Below are positions 46,498-54,021 of a stretch of 54,351 bases of DNA, in pieces. Position 1 is the stretch's first letter, and each line of letters starts with the position of its first letter. Origin of the DNA: Bacteroidales bacterium (GTDB lineage Bacteria; Bacteroidota; Bacteroidia; Bacteroidales; Muribaculaceae); the NCBI GenBank assembly GCA_900770215.1, contig CAAGJW010000011.1, positions 1 to 54,351 on the forward strand, given 5' to 3'. The notes below the pieces were generated by a model. The model saw only the letters and a program-made list of their open reading frames with translations, was not told where the DNA came from and searched no databases. A program made the translations under genes and the position numbers.

Positions 46498-46746
46498 TTA
46501 TGACATTTGCTTCAAGGCCTGGGCCAACTGGTCGGGGCACGACGTGGGCTTGTTGCCACACTTGATGCCAGCCAGTTTTGCAATTGCTTCGTTTTTACTC
46601 ATGCCCCTCACAAGGCGCGATATGCCTTGCAGGTTGCCATTGCAACCGCCCGTGAAAGTCACGTCTTGAATCACACCATTGTCATCCACGTCAAGATCGA
46701 TTTGAGAGGAGCAGGTGCCTTGTGTATAATATTTGAATTGTGTCAT
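46498..46746 (-). CDS. TSCPD domain protein (TIGR03905 type)
   Basis: The product is an 82-residue protein. It has TQGTCSSQIDLDVDDNGVIQDVTFTGGCNGNLQGI and ends CGNKPTSCPDQLAQAL, the TSCPD motif that gives the domain its name and that also forms the C-terminus of some B12-dependent ribonucleotide reductases. Four cysteines (CSS, GGC, IKCG, SCPD) suggest metal binding. The stand-alone form has no proven function. It is placed between crp and the UDG-like gene with 15-base gaps on both sides. Confidence 0.88.
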   Translation of the reverse strand: MTQFKYYTQGTCSSQIDLDVDDNGVIQDVTFTGGCNGNLQGISRLVRGMSKNEAIAKLAGIKCGNKPTSCPDQLAQALKQMS

Positions 46747-46761
46747 ATCAATTTAAAATCT

Positions 46762-47445
46762 TCAGTTGTCATGCTTCATGAGCTTGACCAGAGCGCTACG
46801 GTCGAGCACATTGATTACCCCAGCAGAGTGGGAAATCACGCCCTCGCCCGCGAGCTCGTCGATGGCATTCACCAGCGACGTGCGCCTGGCTCCCAGTAGC
46901 ATGCACAGGTCTTTCTGCCTGAAATGCAATGCAATGTCGTAGGAGCTGGGGCCGGTCAGGTTCAAGATGAGCTTTGTCAGTCGCTCGGCAATCATGCCGC
47001 GCGACTGCGAGAGCAGGCTGTAGGTTTGCTTCTGCGACAAGTGAGACAGGTAGTTTAATATATTGAAAAGAAAAACCTCGTCGGACTGCAAAATGGTCAT
47101 GTAGTCGCACTTGCGCAATTGCAAGATGCCAGTAGTGCCCACTGCAAACACATCGTAGGGATAATGGGTGTGACGCCCGAACAAGTAGCTGGGCCCTATC
47201 ACGTTGGGGGCATCGACACACTGGGTGACACTGAAACGCGACACCTGGCTGGCCGTTACCGCCCTCACCGTGCCCGAGACAATGAAACGCAAGTGGGTGC
47301 ACTCCTCCTTGGCTTGAATGATGCGCTCGCCATCCTTAAATTTCAAGAAATGAAACGGCAATTTCTCGATAAGGTTTTCAAGATGCTCGTGACTCACACC
47401 TTGAAACAACGGGAGATTCATCAATTGTTCAAACATGTTGTCCAT
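46762..47445 (-). CDS. Crp/Fnr family transcription regulator
   Basis: The product has 227 residues. The N-terminal half is a cyclic-nucleotide-binding fold (LPLFQGVSHEHLENLIEKLPF, GERIIQAKEECTHLRFIVSGTVRAV). A long dimer helix follows, then a winged helix from about residue 165 with FRQKDLCMLLGARRTSLVNAIDELAGEGVI, the recognition helix containing ARRTS. The effector pocket lacks the typical cAMP-binding arginine motif RxS as far as can be seen, so the signal is unknown. No Fe-S cysteines as in Fnr. It is first in a probable operon with TSCPD, UDG, dedA and rpe. Confidence 0.88.
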   Translation of the reverse strand: MDNMFEQLMNLPLFQGVSHEHLENLIEKLPFHFLKFKDGERIIQAKEECTHLRFIVSGTVRAVTASQVSRFSVTQCVDAPNVIGPSYLFGRHTHYPYDVFAVGTTGILQLRKCDYMTILQSDEVFLFNILNYLSHLSQKQTYSLLSQSRGMIAERLTKLILNLTGPSSYDIALHFRQKDLCMLLGARRTSLVNAIDELAGEGVISHSAGVINVLDRSALVKLMKHDN

Positions 47446-47483
47446 TGCGGCATTTCTCCTATGATTTTTAACATTTCTTGGTG

Positions 47484-47491
47484 CAAAATTA
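47484..47491 (-). promoter_or_regulatory. Putative -7 box for the crp operon
   Basis: On the minus strand TAATTTTG matches TAnnTTTG, 38 bases before the crp start. No TTG at the right distance is seen. Confidence 0.4.
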
Positions 47492-47545
47492 ATAATTTAG
47501 GCGCGTTTGACTATATACCAAAGGCCGAATTTAACTTAAAATATG

Positions 47546-47579
47546 CAAAAAGCGCCGTTAGAAACACTCTAACAGCGCT
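47546..47579 (-). terminator. Terminator of hisS
   Basis: On the minus strand a 12-bp stem (AGCGCTGTTAGA with its complement, one G-U pair) is followed by TTTTGC. It lies 27 bases after the hisS stop. Confidence 0.85.
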
Positions 47580-47605
47580 ATGATGCGGGAAGCGGGAAGA
47601 GAAAA

Positions 47606-48967
47606 TCACTTCACCATGTCGACCACTTGGTCAAGCGTGAGACTGTGCTGCTCGCCCGTTTCCATGTTTTTGAGGGTAATCGTGCCACCAGCCATTTCGG
47701 TCTCACCCACCATTGCCACATAGGGCACATGCTTGCCGTTGGCATAGCTCATCTGTTTCTTCATCTTGGCAGTATCGGGGAAAAGCTCGGCCGAGATGCC
47801 GCGGGCCCTCAACTGCATGACGTAGTGCAAGGAAGCCGTTGCCTCCGAAGGGCCGAAGTTTACAAACAGCACCCTGGTCGAGGATATGGTGTCGGAAGGA
47901 TACAAATCGAGCGAGTTGAGCACATCGTAGATGCGGTCGGCACCGAAGCTTATGCCCACGCCCGAGGTGCCCGGCATGCCGAAGACGCCCGTCAGGTTGT
48001 CGTAGCGGCCGCCGCCAGTGATACTGCCCATCTCCACATCGCAAGCCTTCACCTCGAGGATGGTGCCCGTGTAGTAATTCAAGCCTCGAGCAAGCGACAC
48101 ATCGAGCTCGACCGTGGCCTTGAGGCCCAACTGCTCGACATGGCCAAGCACAAAGCGCAACTCCTCTACCCCCTTCTTGCCAACTTCGCTCACGGCAAGA
48201 AGCTGCTCGAGCGTGTCGAGCTTTTGGGCATTAGAGCCCTTCATGCCCAACAGTGGCTGAAGCTGGTCGACAGCCTCCTGACTCAAACCTTTCTCCTTGA
48301 GCTCCTCGTTCACATTGTCGATGCCTATCTTGTCGATCTTGTCGATGGCAACAGTGATGTCGATGAGCTTGTCGGGAGCACCTATCACCTCGGCAATGCC
48401 GCTGAGCACCTTGCGGTTGTTGACCTTGATCACAATGTTGACCCCAAAGCGCTTAAACACCTCGTCGATCATCGCCACAAGCTCAATCTCATTGATGAGC
48501 GAGTCGCTGCCCACCACATCGGCATCGCACTGGTAGAACTCGCGATAGCGGCCCTTCTGCGGGCGGTCGGCACGCCACACTGGCTGAATTTGATAGCGCT
48601 TGAAGGGAAACTGCAACTCGTCGCGGTGCATGACCACATAGCGGGCAAAGGGCACCGTCAAGTCGTAGCGCAGCCCTTTCTCGCTGATGCAGGGAATCAT
48701 GTGGACGTGATCGCGACTGGCAAAGAGCTCTTCAGGCACTTTTTTCAGATAGTCGCCGCTGTTGAGCACTTTGAACAAGAGCTTGTCGCCCTCGTCGCCA
48801 TATTTGCCCATGAGCGTCGACAGGTTCTCCATAGCCGGAGTCTCGATCTGCTGATAGCCATAAAGAAGAAAAACGTCCTTGATGGTGTTGAAAATATAAT
48901 TGCGTTTCGCCATTTGAATTGGCGAGAAATCTCTTGTACCCTTGGGGATTGTAGGTTTTTGTGCCAT
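47606..48967 (-). CDS. hisS: Histidine-tRNA ligase
   Basis: The product has 453 residues of the class II aminoacyl-tRNA synthetase family. IPKGTRDFSPIQMAKRNYIF is the HisRS N-terminus, RPQKGRYREFYQCDADVVG is motif 2, LARGLNYYTGTILEV is the HisA loop, GGGRYDNL follows, and GVGISFGADRI belongs to motif 3. The anticodon-binding domain begins near RVLFVNFG. It charges tRNA-His in the cytoplasm. Translation starts about 20 bases after the predicted start of transcription within the upstream repeat array. Confidence 0.97.
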   Translation of the reverse strand: MAQKPTIPKGTRDFSPIQMAKRNYIFNTIKDVFLLYGYQQIETPAMENLSTLMGKYGDEGDKLLFKVLNSGDYLKKVPEELFASRDHVHMIPCISEKGLRYDLTVPFARYVVMHRDELQFPFKRYQIQPVWRADRPQKGRYREFYQCDADVVGSDSLINEIELVAMIDEVFKRFGVNIVIKVNNRKVLSGIAEVIGAPDKLIDITVAIDKIDKIGIDNVNEELKEKGLSQEAVDQLQPLLGMKGSNAQKLDTLEQLLAVSEVGKKGVEELRFVLGHVEQLGLKATVELDVSLARGLNYYTGTILEVKACDVEMGSITGGGRYDNLTGVFGMPGTSGVGISFGADRIYDVLNSLDLYPSDTISSTRVLFVNFGPSEATASLHYVMQLRARGISAELFPDTAKMKKQMSYANGKHVPYVAMVGETEMAGGTITLKNMETGEQHSLTLDQVVDMVK

Positions 48968-48992
48968 TTTGTAAATAATTATTTTCTCACCG

Positions 48993-49191
48993 CAAAGTTA
49001 CTGCAAGTCGAGCGAAATGCAAAATCAAGAACTTGTTTTTGATTTTTGCATTCCCGAGACGCAGCGTAACTTATCCAAAGTTACTGCAAGTCGAGCGAAA
49101 TGCAAAATCAACAACTTGTTTTTGATTTTTGCATTCCCGAGACGCAGCGTAACTTATACAAAGTTACTGCAAGTCGAGCGAAATGCAAAAT
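48993..49191. repeat. 83-bp tandem repeat, 2.4 copies, foldback, with promoter elements
   Basis: Copies start at 48993, 49076 and 49159 (the last is 33 bases). The two full copies differ at two positions. Each full unit folds on itself: AATGCAAAATCA pairs with the T-rich arm later in the unit, and the outer AAGTTAC and GTAACTT also pair. On the minus strand each copy contains TTTG, 19 bp, TAACTTTG, a complete promoter pattern (copy 1: 49023-48993). Copy 1 would start hisS mRNA about 20 bases before its ATG. Similar intergenic foldbacks are, as I recall, common in Bacteroidales genomes. Confidence 0.85.
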
Positions 49192-49192
49192 T

Positions 49193-49870
49193 CTAATCGC
49201 GGCGATTGCCCAGGAAAATCAACACATAGTAGACCAGCGTGGCAAGCGACCCCAGGGCGGCAATCACATAGGTGTAGGCAGCCGAGCGCAAGGCATCCTT
49301 TGCCATCTCGGTAGTCTCGCCTTGAGTGATACCCGACCACTCAAGCCACTGAATGGCACGGCGGCTGGCATCGATCTCGACAGGCAAAGTGACGAAACTG
49401 AACAAAGTGGTGATGGCAAACAGCGCCACCCCAATGCCCAAAATGGCAGGAAACACCTGGACCAGCAGAATGCCGGCAAGGATAACCCACGTGACCCATT
49501 GGCTTGCAAACTCGACCGCTGGCACCAGCGCGGTGCGCAACCGCAACGGGCCGTAGCCAGTGGCATGCTGCACGGCATGGCCACACTCGTGAGCTGCAAC
49601 GGCAGCTGCGGCAACACTATTGGCCTCATACACGCCTTCGCTCAAGTTCACAGTTTGGTTGGATGGATTGTAGAAATCGGTCAAGGTGCCGCGCGTGCTT
49701 GTGACCTGCACGTCGGTTATGCGGTTGTCGCCGAGCATGCGCCGTGCCACATCCTGGCCGCGCATTGCACCGCCAATGGGGATGCGGGAATACTTTTGGA
49801 ACTTGCTTTTTAACGATTGCTGAACAACGTAGCTCAAAATCGTGATCGCAATAAAGATAATGTATATCAT
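49193..49870 (-). CDS. Zinc metallopeptidase, YugP family
   Basis: The product has 225 residues (PF04298). It has a first membrane helix (IYIIFIAITILSYVVQQSL), the zinc motif AAHECGHAVQH near residue 95, and two or more hydrophobic segments after it (WVTWVILAGILLVQVFPAILGIGVALFAITTLFSFV). It is a membrane-bound metallopeptidase of unknown substrate. It ends two bases beyond the tandem repeat upstream of hisS, so the repeat hairpins may also stop its transcript. Confidence 0.88.
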   Translation of the reverse strand: MIYIIFIAITILSYVVQQSLKSKFQKYSRIPIGGAMRGQDVARRMLGDNRITDVQVTSTRGTLTDFYNPSNQTVNLSEGVYEANSVAAAAVAAHECGHAVQHATGYGPLRLRTALVPAVEFASQWVTWVILAGILLVQVFPAILGIGVALFAITTLFSFVTLPVEIDASRRAIQWLEWSGITQGETTEMAKDALRSAAYTYVIAALGSLATLVYYVLIFLGNRRD

Positions 49871-50213
49871 AGACTTCTATTTTAGGTGATAGGACTTGCA
49901 AAAGCCATGCCAAAGAATAAAACAAACAGAGAAAACAAGCCATGGCTCGCCCAAAAGGCACAGCCATGGCAAAACATGAAAAAGATATAATGACAACCAT
50001 CTGCATTGAGGAAAGACTAACCTCAATTTAGGATAATGGACTGGAAAAGCGATACAAGGTTAAAGTGAGTTAAAGCCAATGACGGCAAGCACCGTCGCCG
50101 TGCAATTTCTACCTGCAGGTAACCATGACACCCGCAGGTGCCCTCTTGCACAAGGGACATGACAGGCAGTAACTTTGCATCACATAAAAAAACGAAGAAA
50201 GGAGAAGATACCC
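49871..50213. other. Intergenic region with small palindromes
   Basis: No gene is seen in these 343 bases. The first 120 contain AGCCATGGC twice (near 49938 and 49970). ATTGAGG at 50005-50011 and CCTCAAT at 50021-50027 form an inverted repeat with a 9-base spacer. ACCTGCAGGT at 50111-50120 is a perfect palindrome with a partial copy (CCGCAGGTG) shortly after, just ahead of the promoter at 50146-50177. Confidence 0.5.
50146..50177 (+). promoter_or_regulatory. Promoter of the flavin protein-macrodomain-sirtuin operon
   Basis: TTG, 21 bp, TAACTTTG, a full -7 match, ending 36 bases before the ATG at 50214. The palindrome ACCTGCAGGT lies just upstream (50111-50120) and could be an operator. Confidence 0.55.
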
Positions 50214-50672
50214 ATGTCGATACAACGTGCAGTCGAATTTCTCAGGCGCCACGTGGAAGTGGCCCTGGCCACGTGCGAGGGCAGGCGCCCGCACATGCGT
50301 GTGTTTCAAATCATGAAGGTGGAGGGTAAGACACTCTACTTTGCCACATCACCCGAGAAGCAGGTGTATAAGCAACTGCACGAGAACCCCAACATCGAAG
50401 TCATGTCCAGCAATGGCGAAGCATATGTGAAATGCAACGGCAAGGCCCACTTCGATGTCGACGACGACACGGCGCAGTGGATCTATACCCACAACGCAGT
50501 GCTGCCCAGGCTTTACACATCGTGGGACAAGCTGGTCTATTTCAAGATGGCGATTGAAACACTCGACCACTATGACCTTGAGCCGACACCGCCCGTGTTC
50601 AAGCACTACGACATTGCAAACGGTACAGAAAGTAACGGCTATGTGGGAGAAAGATACAGCAGCAAGGCTTAG
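50214..50672 (+). CDS. Pyridoxamine-phosphate-oxidase-like FMN-binding protein
   Basis: The product has 152 residues with the split-barrel fold of the PNPOx family. AVEFLRRHVEVALATCEGRRPHMRVFQIM and GKTLYFATSPEKQVYKQLHENPNIEVM are typical, with RVF and FATS at the flavin site. Substrate residues of true pyridoxamine oxidases are lacking, so it is better viewed as a general flavin reductase or stress protein. The ATG at 50214 follows a clear GGAG ribosome site; an ATG at 50175 lies inside the promoter. The macrodomain gene starts 32 bases before its stop, so the two are coupled. Confidence 0.82.
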   Translation: MSIQRAVEFLRRHVEVALATCEGRRPHMRVFQIMKVEGKTLYFATSPEKQVYKQLHENPNIEVMSSNGEAYVKCNGKAHFDVDDDTAQWIYTHNAVLPRLYTSWDKLVYFKMAIETLDHYDLEPTPPVFKHYDIANGTESNGYVGERYSSKA

Positions 50673-51435
50673 AAATCTCGATGCCATCATCGAGTGGCTC
50701 ATGACCGACACCGGCCAGCGAGTTGCCCTACCGGCAGACCTGACTGGCAAGCAGCGGCTGATGCGGGCATTGATGAACGTGCGGCCGCCCAAGAAGGCCA
50801 GCAAGGACTTCCTGCAGCGGCAAGACCGCGAACTGCAATGGCAGCTGCAGGACAAGGGCATTGTGGAGCCGCAGGGCAAGGGCTTGCAGGTGTGGCAGGG
50901 CGACATCACACGGCTGAAGGTGGATGCTATCGTGAATGCGGCCAACAGCACGCTGCTGGGCTGCTTCGTCCCCCTGCACAGCTGCATCGACAATGCCATC
51001 CACTCGGCCGCTGGCGTGCAATTGCGAGAGGCATGCTACCACATCATGCAGGCACAGGGGCACGAGGAGGCTATAGGCACAGCAAGGGTGACACCGGCAT
51101 TCAACCTGCCGTCGCGGTATGTGATACACACCGTGGGGCCCATCATCCCCGACGGGCGACCCACACGCAAGCAGGAGGAGCAACTGGCCTCGTGCTACCG
51201 CTCTTGCCTTAACATCGCCGAGAGCTACGGGCTGCACAGCATCGCCCTGTGCTGCATCTCAACGGGCGTCTTCCATTTCCCAAGGCAACGCGCGGCCGAG
51301 ATAGCCGTGGAGACCGCAAGACGCTATCCCAAGAAGAACATCGAAACGATCATTTTCAACACTTTCAAAGATGAGGACACCATCATATATCACCAACTTG
51401 TTGAGCACGCCAACAATGGGGAAGCCCTTGCTTGA
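50641..51435 (+). CDS. Zinc-containing macrodomain protein-ADP-ribose hydrolase
   Basis: The product has 264 residues. An N-terminal helical part (1-80) precedes the macro fold: WQGDITRLKVDAIVNAANSTLLGC, then FVPLHSCIDNAIHSAAG, where Cys108, His113 and Cys115 make the zinc-binding set of the Zn-Macro class found beside SirTM genes. ISTGVFHFP at 206-214 is the phosphate loop. Known members remove ADP-ribose from the protein modified by the partner sirtuin. The ATG at 50641 gives the normal N-terminus; longer frames lie inside the previous gene. The sirtuin gene starts 20 bases before its stop. Confidence 0.88.
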   Translation: MWEKDTAARLRNLDAIIEWLMTDTGQRVALPADLTGKQRLMRALMNVRPPKKASKDFLQRQDRELQWQLQDKGIVEPQGKGLQVWQGDITRLKVDAIVNAANSTLLGCFVPLHSCIDNAIHSAAGVQLREACYHIMQAQGHEEAIGTARVTPAFNLPSRYVIHTVGPIIPDGRPTRKQEEQLASCYRSCLNIAESYGLHSIALCCISTGVFHFPRQRAAEIAVETARRYPKKNIETIIFNTFKDEDTIIYHQLVEHANNGEALA

Positions 51436-52288
51436 GCGTATTGCCCACGTGCGCCAGTTGCTCGACGAGGCCGACGGCGTGCTCATAGGCGCAGGTGCAG
51501 GACTCTCGACTGCGGCCGGACTGCACTACGATGGAGAAGACTTCAAGCGCGAGTTCGGGCCATGGATAGAGCGCTACGGCATCACCGACCTCTACTCGTC
51601 GTCGTTCTACCCCTTTGTCACCGAAGAGGAATACTGGGCTTGCTGGGCACGGCACATATGGTACTGCCGTTATCGTCCCGCCGGGTTGCCCCTGTACAAG
51701 GCACTGCTGGAGCTGGTGAAAGAGAAAGACTATTTCGTGATCACGACCAATGTCGACGCGCAATTTGAGAAAAGCGGTTTTGACAGCCGTCGCGTTTTTG
51801 CCTGCCAGGGCGACTACGGCTTGTTCCAGACCGAGAGCGGCCAATCTAACCGACTCTATCCCAACAAACGCATGGTGGGCCGCATGATGGCCGCCACCAC
51901 AGCCGACTGCCGCATTCCCGCCAGCCTCATCCCGCACGATGCCGACACCGGAGAGCGACTCGTGCCCAACCTGCGCATCGACGACCGCTTTGTAGAAGAT
52001 GCCCACTGGCACCGGCAAGCCAGCCGCTACAAGCGCTATGTGGAGCGTCACCGCGGCGACAAGCTCGTGCTCATGGAGATGGGTGTGGGCTTCAACACAC
52101 CCAGTATCATACGCTTCCCGTTTGAGCTCATGGCAGCCGAATACAGCCACACCGCCCTGGTGCGATTCAATAGCGAGCTCATGACAGTGACACCAGGCAT
52201 CAAGGAGCTTGTCACATTCAACGACTGCCACGATGCCGAGCTGTTGCTTGGGCCGTCGCGCCAACAGGCTGCAGCCGTGTCACAATAG
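51416..52288 (+). CDS. Class M sirtuin (SirTM), putative protein ADP-ribosyltransferase
   Basis: The product has 290 residues. GAGAGLSTAAG at 25-35 is the NAD-binding motif; ITTNVDAQFEKSGF contains Asn112 and Asp114; and QGDYG at 131-135 stands where deacetylating sirtuins have the catalytic HG, so the usual His is replaced by Gln131. VPNLRIDDRFVED and ALVRFNSELMTV follow. Known SirTM enzymes mono-ADP-ribosylate a lipoylated GcvH-like carrier. The segment before VPNLR lacks the paired cysteines of a zinc ribbon. ATG 51416 is taken; 51371 is a second choice. Its stop overlaps that of the convergent fRMsr gene by 9 bases. Confidence 0.88.
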   Translation: MGKPLLERIAHVRQLLDEADGVLIGAGAGLSTAAGLHYDGEDFKREFGPWIERYGITDLYSSSFYPFVTEEEYWACWARHIWYCRYRPAGLPLYKALLELVKEKDYFVITTNVDAQFEKSGFDSRRVFACQGDYGLFQTESGQSNRLYPNKRMVGRMMAATTADCRIPASLIPHDADTGERLVPNLRIDDRFVEDAHWHRQASRYKRYVERHRGDKLVLMEMGVGFNTPSIIRFPFELMAAEYSHTALVRFNSELMTVTPGIKELVTFNDCHDAELLLGPSRQQAAAVSQ

Positions 52289-52765
52289 CGGCTCGACGAT
52301 GGCAGCGATCGTCTCCAGCCCCTTGCGGTCGGCCGTGTCAAAGGCATCGGGCGTGTCGCTGTCGACATCGATCACGGCCACTACCCTGCCCCCGCGCACG
52401 ACGGGGACGACGATTTCAGATCGCGAGCGCGACGAGCAGGCGATGTGTCCCGGGAAGGCGTGCACATCGGGCACGATGAGCGTGGTGGCCTGCGCCCAGG
52501 CAGTGCCACACACCCCCTTGCCGCGGGCTATCGTGTAGCAAGCCGGCGAGCCCTGAAACACGCCGAGTTTCAGCACATCGCCATCAACAATGTAAAATCC
52601 CACCCACAAGTAGTGGGGAAACGTGTCGTTGAGCAAAGCAGTGACATTGGCCAGAGCGCCCACTGGGTTGTCGACCCCGCTTATCATGGCAGCAACCTAC
52701 CTGGCAGCCTGCCGGTAAAGTGCATTCTTGTCGACGGCACGAGGGGTAAAAACTTTATTCTCCAT
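52280..52765 (-). pseudogene. msrC: Free methionine-(R)-sulfoxide reductase (GAF) gene with in-frame TAG
   Basis: The frame reads MENKVFTPRAVDKNALYRQA, AR, a TAG at 52699-52697, then VAAMISGVDNPVGALANV and on to the end at 52280. The part before the TAG matches the N-terminus of fRMsr proteins in position and spacing, and CAG (Gln) to TAG is one change. The rest is complete: FQGSPAC, GKGVCGTA and FPGHIAC hold the three catalytic cysteines, and IDVDS is present. Translation could restart at the ATG at 52687, losing 25 residues. The gene is either a recent pseudogene, a truncated functional form, or read through; a sequencing error is possible. Confidence 0.8.
52697..52699 (-). other. Amber codon interrupting msrC
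   Basis: CTA on the plus strand, TAG on the coding strand, is codon 23 of the reading frame that starts at 52765. Codons on both sides stay in the same frame, so no insertion or deletion is involved. Confidence 0.85.
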
Positions 52766-52825
52766 TTCAGTCTTTTACATGTGAGGAGCACACACCCATG
52801 CAGGGCGTGCACTGCATGAGAATAT

Positions 52826-52859
52826 AAAATTCCACACAAGCAATGCGCCTGTGTGGAAT
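52826..52859 (-). terminator. Terminator of the glutathione peroxidase-rubredoxin transcript
   Basis: ATTCCACACA and its exact complement form a 10-bp stem with an 11-nt loop; on the minus strand TTTTA follows. It lies 28 bases after the rubredoxin stop and separates that transcript from msrC. Confidence 0.8.
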
Positions 52860-52886
52860 GTGTAGTTATGTGAGAGATAAAAAACC

Positions 52887-53051
52887 TTATTCTTCTACAA
52901 CACTGAACTCGTCCTTGCCAACACCACACAGGGGGCACAGCCAGTCTTCGGGAAGATCTTCAAATGCAGTTCCTGCCGGAATATCGTTGTCGGGATCACC
53001 TACTGCAGGGTCATAAACGTAACCACACACATCGCAAATGTACTTTTTCAT
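52887..53051 (-). CDS. Rubredoxin
   Basis: The product has 54 residues: MKKYICDVCGYVYDPAVGD at the start and LPEDWLCPLCGVGKDEF near the end. The two CxxC pairs (YICDVCG and WLCPLCG) bind one iron. It is a small electron carrier of the cytoplasm and in anaerobes passes electrons to oxygen- or peroxide-reducing enzymes. The start at 53051 is fixed by the family; the open frame extends 20 codons upstream without homology. It lies 68 bases after the glutathione peroxidase gene and shares its terminator. Confidence 0.97.
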   Translation of the reverse strand: MKKYICDVCGYVYDPAVGDPDNDIPAGTAFEDLPEDWLCPLCGVGKDEFSVVEE

Positions 53052-53119
53052 GTTGGTAAAAAAATTAAAATTAAACAAAATGTGAACAATAAAAAGCTGA
53101 ATTGGTAGCACGCCCTGTC

Positions 53120-53665
53120 TTAAAGCAAGGCTTCGACCTGGGCCTCAACCTCTTTCATGTCGAGCGTGGGCTCGAAACGAGCCACCACCTTGCCATCGCG
53201 GTCGATGAGGAACTTGGTGAAATTCCATTGTATGTCGTCGTGCTTGCGGGGCTCAGGATTGCTCTCGTTGTAGAGCTTCTCCATGATGGCGGCCAGCTTG
53301 GGGTCATACTCGCCCACAAAGCCCTTTTGGCTCTTGAGCCAGGTGTAGAGCGGCAACTCGCCAGCACCGTTCACGTCGCTTTTCTTGAACTGGGGGAAAT
53401 CGGCGCCAAACTTGAGCGTGCAGAACTCATGTATCTCGTCGTCGGTACCAGGAGCCTGGTGACCGAACTGATTGCAAGGAATGTCGAGAATTTCAAGTCC
53501 CTTGTCCTTGAGACGGTGATACATGTTCTCGAGATCTTCATACTGAGGGGTGAAGCCACAGCCAGTGGCCGTGTTGACCACCAGGAGCACCTTGCCCTTG
53601 TATTGCGCCAGGCTCACCTCGTTGCCTTTCTTGTCAAGCAAATTAAAATCATAAATAGTTGTCAT
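53120..53665 (-). CDS. Glutathione peroxidase (thioredoxin-dependent type)
   Basis: The product has 181 residues. Peroxidatic Cys36 lies in NTATGCGFTPQYE, LDIPCNQFGHQAPG carries the active-site Gln70, and WNFTKFLIDRDG carries Trp147 and Asn148, completing the usual tetrad. Cys82 (EFCTLKFG) is at the place of the resolving cysteine in two-cysteine enzymes that use thioredoxin. No signal peptide. It reduces hydrogen and lipid peroxides. It is first in a transcript with rubredoxin and close to msrC and the sirtuin operon. Confidence 0.96.
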   Translation of the reverse strand: MTTIYDFNLLDKKGNEVSLAQYKGKVLLVVNTATGCGFTPQYEDLENMYHRLKDKGLEILDIPCNQFGHQAPGTDDEIHEFCTLKFGADFPQFKKSDVNGAGELPLYTWLKSQKGFVGEYDPKLAAIMEKLYNESNPEPRKHDDIQWNFTKFLIDRDGKVVARFEPTLDMKEVEAQVEALL

Positions 53666-53700
53666 AGTGCAATAATAAATTTTTACTTTGTTTGAATTGT

Positions 53701-53708
53701 CAAAGATA
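53701..53708 (-). promoter_or_regulatory. Putative -7 box of the glutathione peroxidase gene
   Basis: On the minus strand TATCTTTG matches TAnnTTTG, 35 bases before the ATG. No TTG at the expected distance. Confidence 0.4.
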
Positions 53709-53748
53709 ACAACAAAATCCTCACATCACAGTATCATGCGACTTAAAA

Positions 53749-54021
53749 TTGCTTAAACAGCACGAAAAACCTAAGCATGCTATCTCTACTTATGCACTCA
53801 ACACAGAAGATAGTAAACTATCCAAACCACTCCAAGAGTTAAAAAAAGAGATTAAACAGCTCTTTAATGAACTTAAGAGTAATCCTGCTCTCAAGGGGGA
53901 AAGAGGCTTTCTTAATGAGAGAGAGTTTATTGCGGAATTAGCTAACCCTGTATTTAGAGAAAAGCTACAATATATTGATAAAGATAAAAAGAAATCTTTA
54001 ATGTGTCCTTTCCTGATTTAG
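53749..54021 (+). pseudogene. AT-rich gene fragment, probably truncated by an insertion sequence
   Basis: The frame is open for 90 codons from a TTG with no ribosome site. Readable segments are SKLSKPLQELKKEIKQLFNE and GERGFLNEREFIAELANPVF. Composition is far more AT-rich than the surrounding genes. The second segment recalls the NxREFxxExxxNPxF pattern seen in large polyvalent proteins of phages and conjugative elements, but this is weak. The last residues (MCPFLI) come from DNA that looks like the end of the adjacent insertion sequence, so the real gene was probably cut here. Confidence 0.4.

Noticed and set aside
48993..49191. CRISPR array
   Set aside because: The repeats are contiguous 83-bp units without unique spacers, and there are no cas genes in the window.
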